DNA of 64,000 nt from Cyclobacteriaceae bacterium. GTDB taxonomy: Bacteria; Bacteroidota; Bacteroidia; Cytophagales; Cyclobacteriaceae. The stretch's first letter is position 1. Each line of letters begins with the position of its first letter. The translations under genes and the position numbers were made by a program. Below are positions 25,796-32,606 of this stretch, one piece after another. The notes beneath the pieces were generated by a model. The model was not told the DNA's origin. It worked only from the letters and a program-made list of their open reading frames with translations, and made no database searches. The DNA lies in assembly GCA_022842845.1 (NCBI GenBank), contig JALHOT010000006.1:46526-110525 (forward strand), in the 5' to 3' direction.

Positions 25796-26524
25796 CTACT
25801 TTGTTATGTTGCTTAAAAACTCTTGCTGCCCCAACCAGCTGGCGATGGCTTTCCCTAATCGCTTTTCCTGGGTGTCCTCCTTCAGGTTGTGGATGCTGTC
25901 ATTGTATTGCACCTTACCATCTTGTATATAAATCACATCACCAGCCAGGTCATCTAAATCGCTTAATATATGAGAGGTGATAAGCAAGACTTTGCCTATG
26001 CCTCTTTCTGCAATAATTTTTTCCTTTAAGATCTCTACTGATAAAGGATCAAGGCCGGCTGTTGGTTCATCAAGAATCAACACAGGCGCTTTGAACATAA
26101 AAGCCAGTGCTGCACTTACCTTTTGTCGCGTTCCACCCGAGAGTGCATGCATAGGCTTATCGTACATGCTGTACAGTTTAAAGTCTCTGATCAGATCGTC
26201 ATCAATTTCATTTACCTCCCCACGAATATTTTTCATCATATCGATTAATTGACCAATTTTCATATTCTGCGGGAAGTGACCTATCTGCGGCATGTAACCA
26301 ATCTTAGCACGATAAGCGCACTGATTCAGAATGCTCTTTCCTTCAAAAAGAATATCGCCAGAAGTGGGAACTACCAAACCAAGTATGCTTTTAATGAGGG
26401 TAGTTTTTCCACTACCATTCGGACCCAGTAAAGCATAAGACTTACCAAGCGCTATAGCTAAGCTTACCTCCTGCAGCGCACGGAGCTTTCCAAACTGCTT
26501 ATTTACTTTGTTGAGTGAAATCAT
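25796..26524 (-). CDS. nosF: NosF ABC transporter ATPase
   Basis: 242 residues. Walker A LLGPNGSGKTTLIKSI near residue 33, the Q-loop MPQIGHFPQNM, the ABC signature ALSGGTRQKVSAAL and Walker B VLILDEPTAGLDP, then the switch His in LLITSHILSDL. It powers the NosDFY complex that supports CuZ assembly in NosZ. Its start overlaps the end of nosD by 26 bases, indicating coupled translation. Confidence 0.92.
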   Translation of the reverse strand: MISLNKVNKQFGKLRALQEVSLAIALGKSYALLGPNGSGKTTLIKSILGLVVPTSGDILFEGKSILNQCAYRAKIGYMPQIGHFPQNMKIGQLIDMMKNIRGEVNEIDDDLIRDFKLYSMYDKPMHALSGGTRQKVSAALAFMFKAPVLILDEPTAGLDPLSVEILKEKIIAERGIGKVLLITSHILSDLDDLAGDVIYIQDGKVQYNDSIHNLKEDTQEKRLGKAIASWLGQQEFLSNITK

Positions 26525-27755
26525 AGGGCTTCATACTTGGTCTGTCGTCTTTCAAATTTTCTGGTGTTACCACAGGCAAGGCTTTCTCTGCTTTATCAAT
26601 TAAAAAAACCAAAAAGCTTCTCCACAATAACATAGCACCCGGAACCCGCTCTACTACCATAGAGTATAAGCTGACAGGGCGATAAGCTACATCACCAATA
26701 CCATCTTTGTTTAAATCATAGCCTTCATAGCGATCCCAGAAATTACTATTGATGGTATTGAGTACCAGATTGCCGTTAGTGGCCATATCAAAAGTGTTGA
26801 GCTGAAAATTATTCTGTACAAAGTCGTTTTCATCGCAGCTGGCCTGCAAACGAATGCCATAGCCATTTTCTCTAAAGGTATTTTTACGAAAAGAAATGCG
26901 ACTGCTTCCTTCCATGTAGATAGCGATGGAGTTTTTGAGGAATTGATTATTCACCACCTCACTATCACGAATATCCTTTAAGAGTAGCCCGTAAGCAGAG
27001 TCTCCCCAATTTTCTTCAAATACATTGTTGAACATTTTTACCCCCTGGGTATACATCACCGCTACACCAGCTCCATTTTGACTGAAATGATTGTATCTAT
27101 ACTCATCGTTATGAGAAAACATGAAATGCAGTCCGTAACGCAAATTTTTATAACTCTTGTTATACTCAATAACAGAGTGCGTAACAAACTCAAAATAAAT
27201 TCCATCGCGGTGTCCGCTTATTTCATTTTTGGAGACCAGAATAGAATCGCTTTGCCACATGTGGATACCATTGCCTATTCTGTGCTCTTCTTTAGCACTG
27301 GCCTTGAGGTTGTTGGCGATAATGCGTGAATTCTTACAATGAGAAAAGTAAATACCAAAGAATGAGTCAATAAAACGATTTTCTGTTACTAACAAGCGCT
27401 TTGCATTATTGGCTTTGATAGCTGCCAGATCTTCCATGCTGGAGACGCCTGTGTTTTGAAATACAAAACCTTTGATGGTCACATCGTTTGCTAACACGGT
27501 CATGATCTCCACCTGATTGAGTCCATCCAGGATGGGATAATCTTTACCGATGATGGTAAGGGCTTGTGTAATCCGAATATTGCCTTCTTTGTAATGCCCG
27601 CTATGGACCAAAATCGTATCGTGAGGTTTGGCCAGTAAGAGCGCTTCTTTAATTGATAGGATGCGCTTCTGAGGTCCGACTTCAATCACCTTTGCCTCCA
27701 ATGAAAGAACATTGGGGCAGATTAAAAATAGTAGTATGTAAAATTGACTGCGCAC
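26499..27755 (-). CDS. nosD: NosD periplasmic copper-maturation protein
   Basis: 418 residues with a signal peptide (MRSQFYILLFLICPNVLSLEA) and a right-handed parallel beta-helix made of repeated N-x-F/I turns (about 60-360; for example NRFIDSFFGIYFSHC, NKSYKNLRYGLHFMFSHN, NVFEENWGDSAYGLLL). MHFMFSHxDxYxxN-like and the C-terminal NFWDRYEGYDLNKDGIGD are diagnostic of NosD. It is the periplasmic partner of NosFY and is required for CuZ sulfide insertion. Order nosD-nosF-nosY is the standard one. Confidence 0.93.
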   Translation of the reverse strand: MRSQFYILLFLICPNVLSLEAKVIEVGPQKRILSIKEALLLAKPHDTILVHSGHYKEGNIRITQALTIIGKDYPILDGLNQVEIMTVLANDVTIKGFVFQNTGVSSMEDLAAIKANNAKRLLVTENRFIDSFFGIYFSHCKNSRIIANNLKASAKEEHRIGNGIHMWQSDSILVSKNEISGHRDGIYFEFVTHSVIEYNKSYKNLRYGLHFMFSHNDEYRYNHFSQNGAGVAVMYTQGVKMFNNVFEENWGDSAYGLLLKDIRDSEVVNNQFLKNSIAIYMEGSSRISFRKNTFRENGYGIRLQASCDENDFVQNNFQLNTFDMATNGNLVLNTINSNFWDRYEGYDLNKDGIGDVAYRPVSLYSMVVERVPGAMLLWRSFLVFLIDKAEKALPVVTPENLKDDRPSMKPYDFTQQSK

Positions 27756-27758
27756 AAC

Positions 27759-28190
27759 TTATTTAAACTGACTCACTACTTCTCCCCAAGACATTTCTAT
27801 GGCTTGCCACTCAGCTTTGTGTTGTTTGAGCAAATCATAATTTTCGAAGGCGGCTACCTGGCTAGCCATAGGACTGCGGATGGCCTCACTTTTTAAATAT
27901 AGTGCCTGCTTTGCATCAATCAATTGTTGTGGCTTTCCATAATCTATCACCAGCACATAAGCAAAATCAGCTTCGTTCTCCTTTCCACTGTGATAAAAGT
28001 TGAGCATGCAGTTCATATCATCAAACTTATAAACCTTGCCTTTTTGCGTTACCAACTCTGCACCAAACTTATCATCAGTCATCATCATCTTACAGGCATG
28101 ACAACTGTCCTTGCCAAAAGCAATAGGCTCAGGCGCGGGTTTACATGCGATGAAAAGAACAAGGCTAAATAGTGCGAATATGCGTATCAT
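27759..28190 (-). CDS. nosL: NosL copper-chaperone lipoprotein
   Basis: 143 residues with a lipoprotein signal (MIRIFALFSLVLFIACKPAP; Cys at residue 16). The metal motif DSCHACKMMMTDDKFGAEL followed by KVYKFDDMNCMLNF is the NosL signature; NosL binds one Cu(I) and delivers it to NosZ through NosD. The gene sits directly upstream of nosD (3-base gap) and its ATG overlaps the membrane protein gene before it by four bases. Confidence 0.9.
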   Translation of the reverse strand: MIRIFALFSLVLFIACKPAPEPIAFGKDSCHACKMMMTDDKFGAELVTQKGKVYKFDDMNCMLNFYHSGKENEADFAYVLVIDYGKPQQLIDAKQALYLKSEAIRSPMASQVAAFENYDLLKQHKAEWQAIEMSWGEVVSQFK

Positions 28191-28768
28191 ACTTTTTTAC
28201 GTTGCAGGTAAAATTCATAAAAGATTACACCAAAGGTTAGCAGCGCAGAAGCGACAAATAACCAACCTCCAATATCAGGTCCTGAAAAAGCAGTGAAGTT
28301 GAGAAGAATTTTAGTGCCTATGAGTGGCGGCTGATAAGACATACCTGGAATAACAATGGGTGCAGTAGGGTCCAGGTTGTGGCCGTAGTCGTAACCCCAT
28401 ATATAAAAATCGACTAGGGCACCAATACCTGCCAGGACCAGAAGTCCGGCAAAAAAATATACCGACCAACGCCTGCCAATGGCTGCGGCAATAAAGCCTA
28501 CCGCCATGATAAACATAAGTATGTACTTCATGTACAGAAACTCTGGAAACATCTCCACCTCAATATGCTTCATGCCAATGTAATGGTTAAGCGCACTGAT
28601 GGTCCTTACATCACCAGTGAGCGTATCAATCCAGATTTTCATTTCAAGTCCTTCGGGATATTGTGGTGCCCACATGAGTATGCGCCACAAGGGAACAAAG
28701 AAGGCTAATATCATAAGACTGGCAGCTATGACAATAAATACCCTTGAAATACCTTGTAGTTTTTTCAT
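28187..28768 (-). CDS. Four-helix membrane protein of the nos cluster
   Basis: 193 residues with four transmembrane segments (about 10-32, 82-100, 102-126, 165-187). The soluble parts contain ALNHYIGMKHIEVEMFPEF and a conserved-looking DFYIWGYDYGHNLDP segment, with several His, Met and Trp that could bind metal or haem. Proteins like this sit between nosZ and nosL/nosD in Bacteroidota clusters; it may be the membrane protein called NosB in clade II clusters, but I make this match by position only. A role in electron transfer or copper supply is inference. Confidence 0.7.
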   Translation of the reverse strand: MKKLQGISRVFIVIAASLMILAFFVPLWRILMWAPQYPEGLEMKIWIDTLTGDVRTISALNHYIGMKHIEVEMFPEFLYMKYILMFIMAVGFIAAAIGRRWSVYFFAGLLVLAGIGALVDFYIWGYDYGHNLDPTAPIVIPGMSYQPPLIGTKILLNFTAFSGPDIGGWLFVASALLTFGVIFYEFYLQRKKV

Positions 28769-28789
28769 GACTTTTATTTTTATATAGGC

Positions 28790-28813
28790 CCCGCTTCGCT
28801 TGCGCGAAACGGG
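28790..28813 (-). promoter_or_regulatory. GNRA-capped hairpin in the nosZ downstream gap
   Basis: On the minus strand the RNA would read CCCGUUUCGC, GCAA, GCGAAGCGGG: a 10-bp stem with one G-U pair closed by a GCAA tetraloop. No U tract follows, so it is not a standard terminator. It lies 33 bases after the nosZ stop and 22 bases before the next gene, a place where RNA hairpins set the 3' end and stability of an upstream message. Confidence 0.5.
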
Positions 28814-28845
28814 TACCTATCATCAACCTGTAAACTGTGAGTACG

Positions 28846-30798
28846 CTATTCGGGCGTACCGGTTGAGAACTTAAGCGGTGTTTTCACACCTGCTGCTGAT
28901 ACACGGATGTATCCTGACATTTCCTGATGAAGAGCTGAACAAAAATCAGTGCAATAGAAAGGTACTACACCTGGTTGTAATGGCTTCCATTTGAGGGTTT
29001 GTGTTTCGCCTGGCATAATCAATATCTCCGCATTCAACGCACCTTTGATGGCAAAGCCATGCGGTACGTCCCAATCCTGCTCCAGATTGGTTACATGGAA
29101 GTATACGTCATCACCTACGTTGACACCTTCAATGTTATCAGGGGTTAAGTGCGAACGAATGGCTGTCATATACACATGCACTTCGTTGCCTTTGCGCTCT
29201 ACCCGTGCCTGGCCTTCACCCTTTGCTGCATAAGGGTTAGCGTTTTCTTCTATTGGATAAATCTTACGTGACTTATCTCTGATCAGACTAGCGGGGATAG
29301 ATTCAGCGTAGTGTGGCTCACCCACAGTAGGGAAGTCGAGTAGCAGTTGCATTTTATCGCCACTGATATCGTACAACTGTGCAGATTGCGTTAACTCAGG
29401 GCCAGTAGGCAGGTATCTGTCTTTGGTAATTTTGTTATAGGCAATTACATATTTTCCATGAGGCTTGGATGTAGGACCACCCGGTACACTTAAGTGACCG
29501 ATAGAATAGTATGTTGGAACACGATCCAGTACTTCTAATGTCTTTACATTCCATTTTACAATTTCTGATGATACGAAGAAAGATGTATAGGCATTGCCAT
29601 TGGCATCAAACTCAGTGTGCAAAGGACCAAGGCCTGGTTTCTTCACTTCACCGTGCAAGGCCGCTTCATACTTAATAACAGGAATACCATCAAAGTCGCC
29701 ATCATATTCTTTATTAGCAATGGCATTCTGCAATTTAGAAAAAGAGAATACAGGCATCATGGCAGCTAACTTACCACTCCCTACAATATATTCACCAGAA
29801 GGGTCTACATCACAACCATGTGGTGATTTAGGACAAGGAATGAAGTAAGCAATGTCAGGAAACTCTTTAATATCCAACACAACCACTTCATCCTTCATGG
29901 TGGTAGTAGCCATGTGTGTTTTTTCATCATACACATTGTGTGCATACTTTGCCTTCTCAACACGGCCTTTGCCTTGTGCAATATATTCTTCTGCCTTCTT
30001 CCAGTTAATGGCCATGATAAAGTCCTTATCGCGCTGCGAAGCATTTACTTCTAATAAAGTATGGGCTTGTTCTGTATTATAGCATGAGAAGAAGAACCAA
30101 CCATGGGATACGCCTTTACCGGCACGGCTCAAGTCGTAATTGAAACCAGGTGTGCGCAGCTGAAAGGCAATATTCATCCTGCCATTTGTCTGATCTACTT
30201 TGATGAAGCTGATGGATCCTTTGAAGTTTTCCTTGTAAGAATCAATGGCTACATCCTTATTGGCCATTGGAATACTGAAACGTGTACCTGCTACGAGGTA
30301 CTCGGTATTTTCAGTAATAAAAGGTGAGGAGTGATTACCACCACTGTTGGGAATCTCCAGAATCTCTTCTGTGCGGAAAGACTCAAAACTAACACGTGCT
30401 ACCCTCGGTGTATTATTGCCATTCGCAAAAGCCCAACGACCATCGTGTTCACCTTTGGTAGTAGACAAGGCAATGTGGTGAAGATCATCCCAGGGCACAA
30501 AACCGTGTGAAGTATTCAACATGGGTTTGGTTTCTTCGCTGTACCCATAACCATTTTCGGGCGATACAGAGAACACAGGTAATATTCTGAACAAGCGACC
30601 AGAAGGTATGCCGTACACACCGATCTGTCCGTTGAAACCACCGGAGACTATATTATAGAATTCATCATACTGCCCGGGCGCTACATACACTTTGCTGGCG
30701 GCATCGCCTGTGGTAACGCTCGCGGGTCCTTTCGGTTGGCAGGCCAGTACTCCGGCTAAAGCTAGCAACACTGACACCCTTGTTGTTATTTTATTCAT
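28846..30798 (-). CDS. nosZ: Sec-type (clade II) nitrous-oxide reductase NosZ, predicted lipoprotein
   Basis: 650 residues. N-terminal export signal is Sec type, not twin-arginine, and ends in a lipobox (LAGVLACQP, Cys at residue 20). A seven-bladed beta-propeller (about 50-530) carries the CuZ histidines in segments such as WDDLHHIALS, GGNHSSPF, SKPHGKYV and VGEPHYAES; a C-terminal cupredoxin domain carries the CuA motif CTDFCSALHQEM (Cys616, Cys620, His624, Met627). The enzyme reduces N2O to N2 in the periplasm, accepting electrons from cytochrome c. It follows the cytochrome and fasciclin genes and precedes the maturation genes. Confidence 0.95.
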   Translation of the reverse strand: MNKITTRVSVLLALAGVLACQPKGPASVTTGDAASKVYVAPGQYDEFYNIVSGGFNGQIGVYGIPSGRLFRILPVFSVSPENGYGYSEETKPMLNTSHGFVPWDDLHHIALSTTKGEHDGRWAFANGNNTPRVARVSFESFRTEEILEIPNSGGNHSSPFITENTEYLVAGTRFSIPMANKDVAIDSYKENFKGSISFIKVDQTNGRMNIAFQLRTPGFNYDLSRAGKGVSHGWFFFSCYNTEQAHTLLEVNASQRDKDFIMAINWKKAEEYIAQGKGRVEKAKYAHNVYDEKTHMATTTMKDEVVVLDIKEFPDIAYFIPCPKSPHGCDVDPSGEYIVGSGKLAAMMPVFSFSKLQNAIANKEYDGDFDGIPVIKYEAALHGEVKKPGLGPLHTEFDANGNAYTSFFVSSEIVKWNVKTLEVLDRVPTYYSIGHLSVPGGPTSKPHGKYVIAYNKITKDRYLPTGPELTQSAQLYDISGDKMQLLLDFPTVGEPHYAESIPASLIRDKSRKIYPIEENANPYAAKGEGQARVERKGNEVHVYMTAIRSHLTPDNIEGVNVGDDVYFHVTNLEQDWDVPHGFAIKGALNAEILIMPGETQTLKWKPLQPGVVPFYCTDFCSALHQEMSGYIRVSAAGVKTPLKFSTGTPE

Positions 30799-30832
30799 AT
30801 ATAAATGATTTATAGTAAAATTGATTTCTTAA

Positions 30833-31381
30833 TTATTGGGCAGGCGGTGTTAACACAGCATCGATAACATAAACAATACCGTTAGAAGCCTTTACAACGC
30901 CTAGCACATTGGAACCATTCACAGTAATCTTATCTCCTTGCTTGTTGAGGGTAATATTTTCGAGGTTTACCTGATTCAAAGTCATACCATCTTTTACCTG
31001 TTCTTCTTTGATAACACCTACAAATACATGGTATTCAAGAATGTTGCGAAGGGCGTCTTTACTTTCTGGTTTTAGCAGGCTTTCTACTGTACCTGCCGGT
31101 AGTTTATCAAAGGCTGCATTGATAGGGGCGAAAACAGTAAATGGTCCTGCATTAGAAAGCGCATCTACATATTCAGCAGCTTTTAAAGCAGCTACCAGCG
31201 TAGTATGTTCAGGGGAATTAACAGCCACGCGCACCACATCAGGTTGAGATGTGTCATCTTTTACAGCCGATTGACCTGCGCCTGGTGAAGCAGGATCGTT
31301 GGCGGCAGTCTCTTGCCGGGCGGCATCGTTACAGCCAGCCCAAAGCAAAAGCACAAAACAGCTTATCAATAGGTTTTTCAT
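30833..31381 (-). CDS. Fasciclin-domain lipoprotein in the nos operon
   Basis: 182 residues from the ATG at 31381, which starts a lipoprotein signal (MKNLLISCFVLLLWAGC; Cys at residue 17). After a low-complexity linker a single FAS1 domain spans about residues 50-180: VNSPEHTTLVAALKAAEYVDAL, GPFTVFAPINAAFDKLPAG, ILEYHVFVGVI, VNGSNVLGVVKASNGIVYVIDAVL. FAS1 domains mediate protein or membrane interaction. Its place between a cytochrome and nosZ, 34 bases before nosZ, suggests a scaffold for electron delivery or copper site assembly; this is inference. Confidence 0.85.
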   Translation of the reverse strand: MKNLLISCFVLLLWAGCNDAARQETAANDPASPGAGQSAVKDDTSQPDVVRVAVNSPEHTTLVAALKAAEYVDALSNAGPFTVFAPINAAFDKLPAGTVESLLKPESKDALRNILEYHVFVGVIKEEQVKDGMTLNQVNLENITLNKQGDKITVNGSNVLGVVKASNGIVYVIDAVLTPPAQ

Positions 31382-31408
31382 AAAATATGGTTTAAGAATT
31401 GGTTTCAA

Positions 31409-31870
31409 TCACTGTTCACCATCATTCTGACGCATGAACTCAAGTACATCACGTGCATCACCAATGGATACATTTTGATTAGGCATTCTGGTAAGACAAA
31501 GCTCCAATAGTTTTTGTGCTTCAGGATCCTTTTCGAGCATCACATCAACATTGGTGACCATGTTCATGATCCACTCCGGTTTTCTGAGTTTTGTTACACC
31601 CTTCCAACCTGGTCCTACCACACGTTTATCATCGAGGCGATGGCATGCGGAACACTTCATTTCATAAATGGCCTTACCCCTGCCGATACGCTCTTGTTCA
31701 AGTGGCGCATGCAGCGTTACACTTTTAACTTGACCAATTCCTTTGGTGGGATCTGCGACTTCGGCAACCACATTTTTTGCAGCTGGGCTGGGCGCATCAG
31801 CAGATGGTTTATCGGGTGAGCAGGCACTGACAAGCAGCAAACAAGCACCCATGATCCAAAACTGTTTCAT
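31409..31870 (-). CDS. Monohaem cytochrome c lipoprotein, likely NosZ electron donor
   Basis: 153 residues with a lipoprotein signal (MKQFWIMGACLLLVSAC, second Cys lipidated). Haem c is attached at MKCSACHRLDD (CxxCH near residue 75) and the distal ligand is probably the Met in LTRMPNQNVS. It is the first gene of the nosZ transcription unit, under a 20-base palindrome and an FNR-like box. Clade II nos clusters commonly carry cytochrome c genes that pass electrons from the quinol pool to NosZ; the lipid anchor would hold it at the membrane beside NosZ. Confidence 0.88.
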   Translation of the reverse strand: MKQFWIMGACLLLVSACSPDKPSADAPSPAAKNVVAEVADPTKGIGQVKSVTLHAPLEQERIGRGKAIYEMKCSACHRLDDKRVVGPGWKGVTKLRKPEWIMNMVTNVDVMLEKDPEAQKLLELCLTRMPNQNVSIGDARDVLEFMRQNDGEQ

Positions 31871-31926
31871 AGTGTATGATTTTCGTGTGATTATGGGAGC
31901 AAGGTAGACAGGATGCCTACCTGGGT

Positions 31927-31946
31927 CTTATGCGTGCACGCATAAG
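31927..31946. promoter_or_regulatory. Perfect 20-base palindrome upstream of the nos operon
   Basis: CTTATGCGTGCACGCATAAG is fully self-complementary. It lies 57 bases before the cytochrome ATG, about 40-45 bases before the start of transcription predicted from a weak -7 (TACCTTGC at 31899-31906, minus strand). There is no loop or T tract, so it looks like a DNA-binding site, not a terminator. The regulator is unknown. Confidence 0.55.
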
Positions 31947-31953
31947 AAGTCAA

Positions 31954-31965
31954 TGATTTATATCA
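31954..31965. promoter_or_regulatory. FNR-like box upstream of the nos operon
   Basis: TGATTTATATCA matches TGAT-N4-ATCA, the inner part of the classic FNR/DNR site TTGAT-N4-ATCAA. Its centre is 53.5 bases from the weak -7 element of the operon. The same motif occurs before hemN, uspA and a cytochrome c gene in this window. It lies just past the stop of the Crp/Fnr regulator gene. Confidence 0.55.
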
Positions 31966-31967
31966 CT

Positions 31968-32570
31968 TTAAGAAATATAAATCTTTCCATCGATGATGGT
32001 CAGTTTTTCCTCTTCCTCCATGCGTTTTACCGTGCGAATCACGGTTTCAACACGCATACCTGTCATATCCGCCAATTGTTGACGGGTGAGTGGTACGATG
32101 AATTGTTTATTGGAAGAAATAGAATCGGGAAATTTTCTTTTGAGCTGTTCAATGAAATTGAGGATACGCTGCTCAGGTTCATAAAAGGAGATATCACTTA
32201 ACATTTTACTCTTCTGTTTGAGTCGCTCACAGAGAAGAATATCAAGATGCAGGTGGATATCAAAATTTTTCTGTAACAGTTTAAGGAATTGATCTTTGGG
32301 AAGTCGCCACAAGAATGAGGGACAAAGCGCCACTGCCGTGCTGGGATAAAGAAAATCACCTAGCAACGCTGGCTCTCCAAAACTGTCATCCTTTCCAAAA
32401 AGTCCTTGAATAAAATGACGGCCATCGGTACTAATGTTGATCATCTTAACATTGCCCTCGATCAGCTGATAATAATAGTTAGCCCGATCGCCTTCATCAA
32501 AAATTATATCGTCTTTTCTGAATCTAACTTGTTTAGCACCATATTCGAGTAACAATTCGGGAGCGATCAT
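31968..32570 (-). CDS. Crp/Fnr family transcriptional regulator
   Basis: 200 residues: N-terminal cyclic-nucleotide-binding-like jelly roll (about 1-115), dimer helix, and C-terminal winged helix (about 145-198, PLTRQQLADMTGMRVETVIRTVKRM). The recognition helix keeps the Glu and Arg (ETVIR) that in FNR contact the GA of TTGAT, but has Ile where FNR has Ser. There is no N-terminal Cys cluster, so it is not an oxygen-sensing Fe-S FNR; a DNR-like NO or haem sensor is possible. It lies between hemN and the nos operon and is the obvious candidate for the shared TGAT-N4-ATCA boxes. Confidence 0.85.
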   Translation of the reverse strand: MIAPELLLEYGAKQVRFRKDDIIFDEGDRANYYYQLIEGNVKMINISTDGRHFIQGLFGKDDSFGEPALLGDFLYPSTAVALCPSFLWRLPKDQFLKLLQKNFDIHLHLDILLCERLKQKSKMLSDISFYEPEQRILNFIEQLKRKFPDSISSNKQFIVPLTRQQLADMTGMRVETVIRTVKRMEEEEKLTIIDGKIYIS

Positions 32571-32606
32571 TAGAATGAATTAGGGATAACTCAATTAAGA
32601 TAGTCA

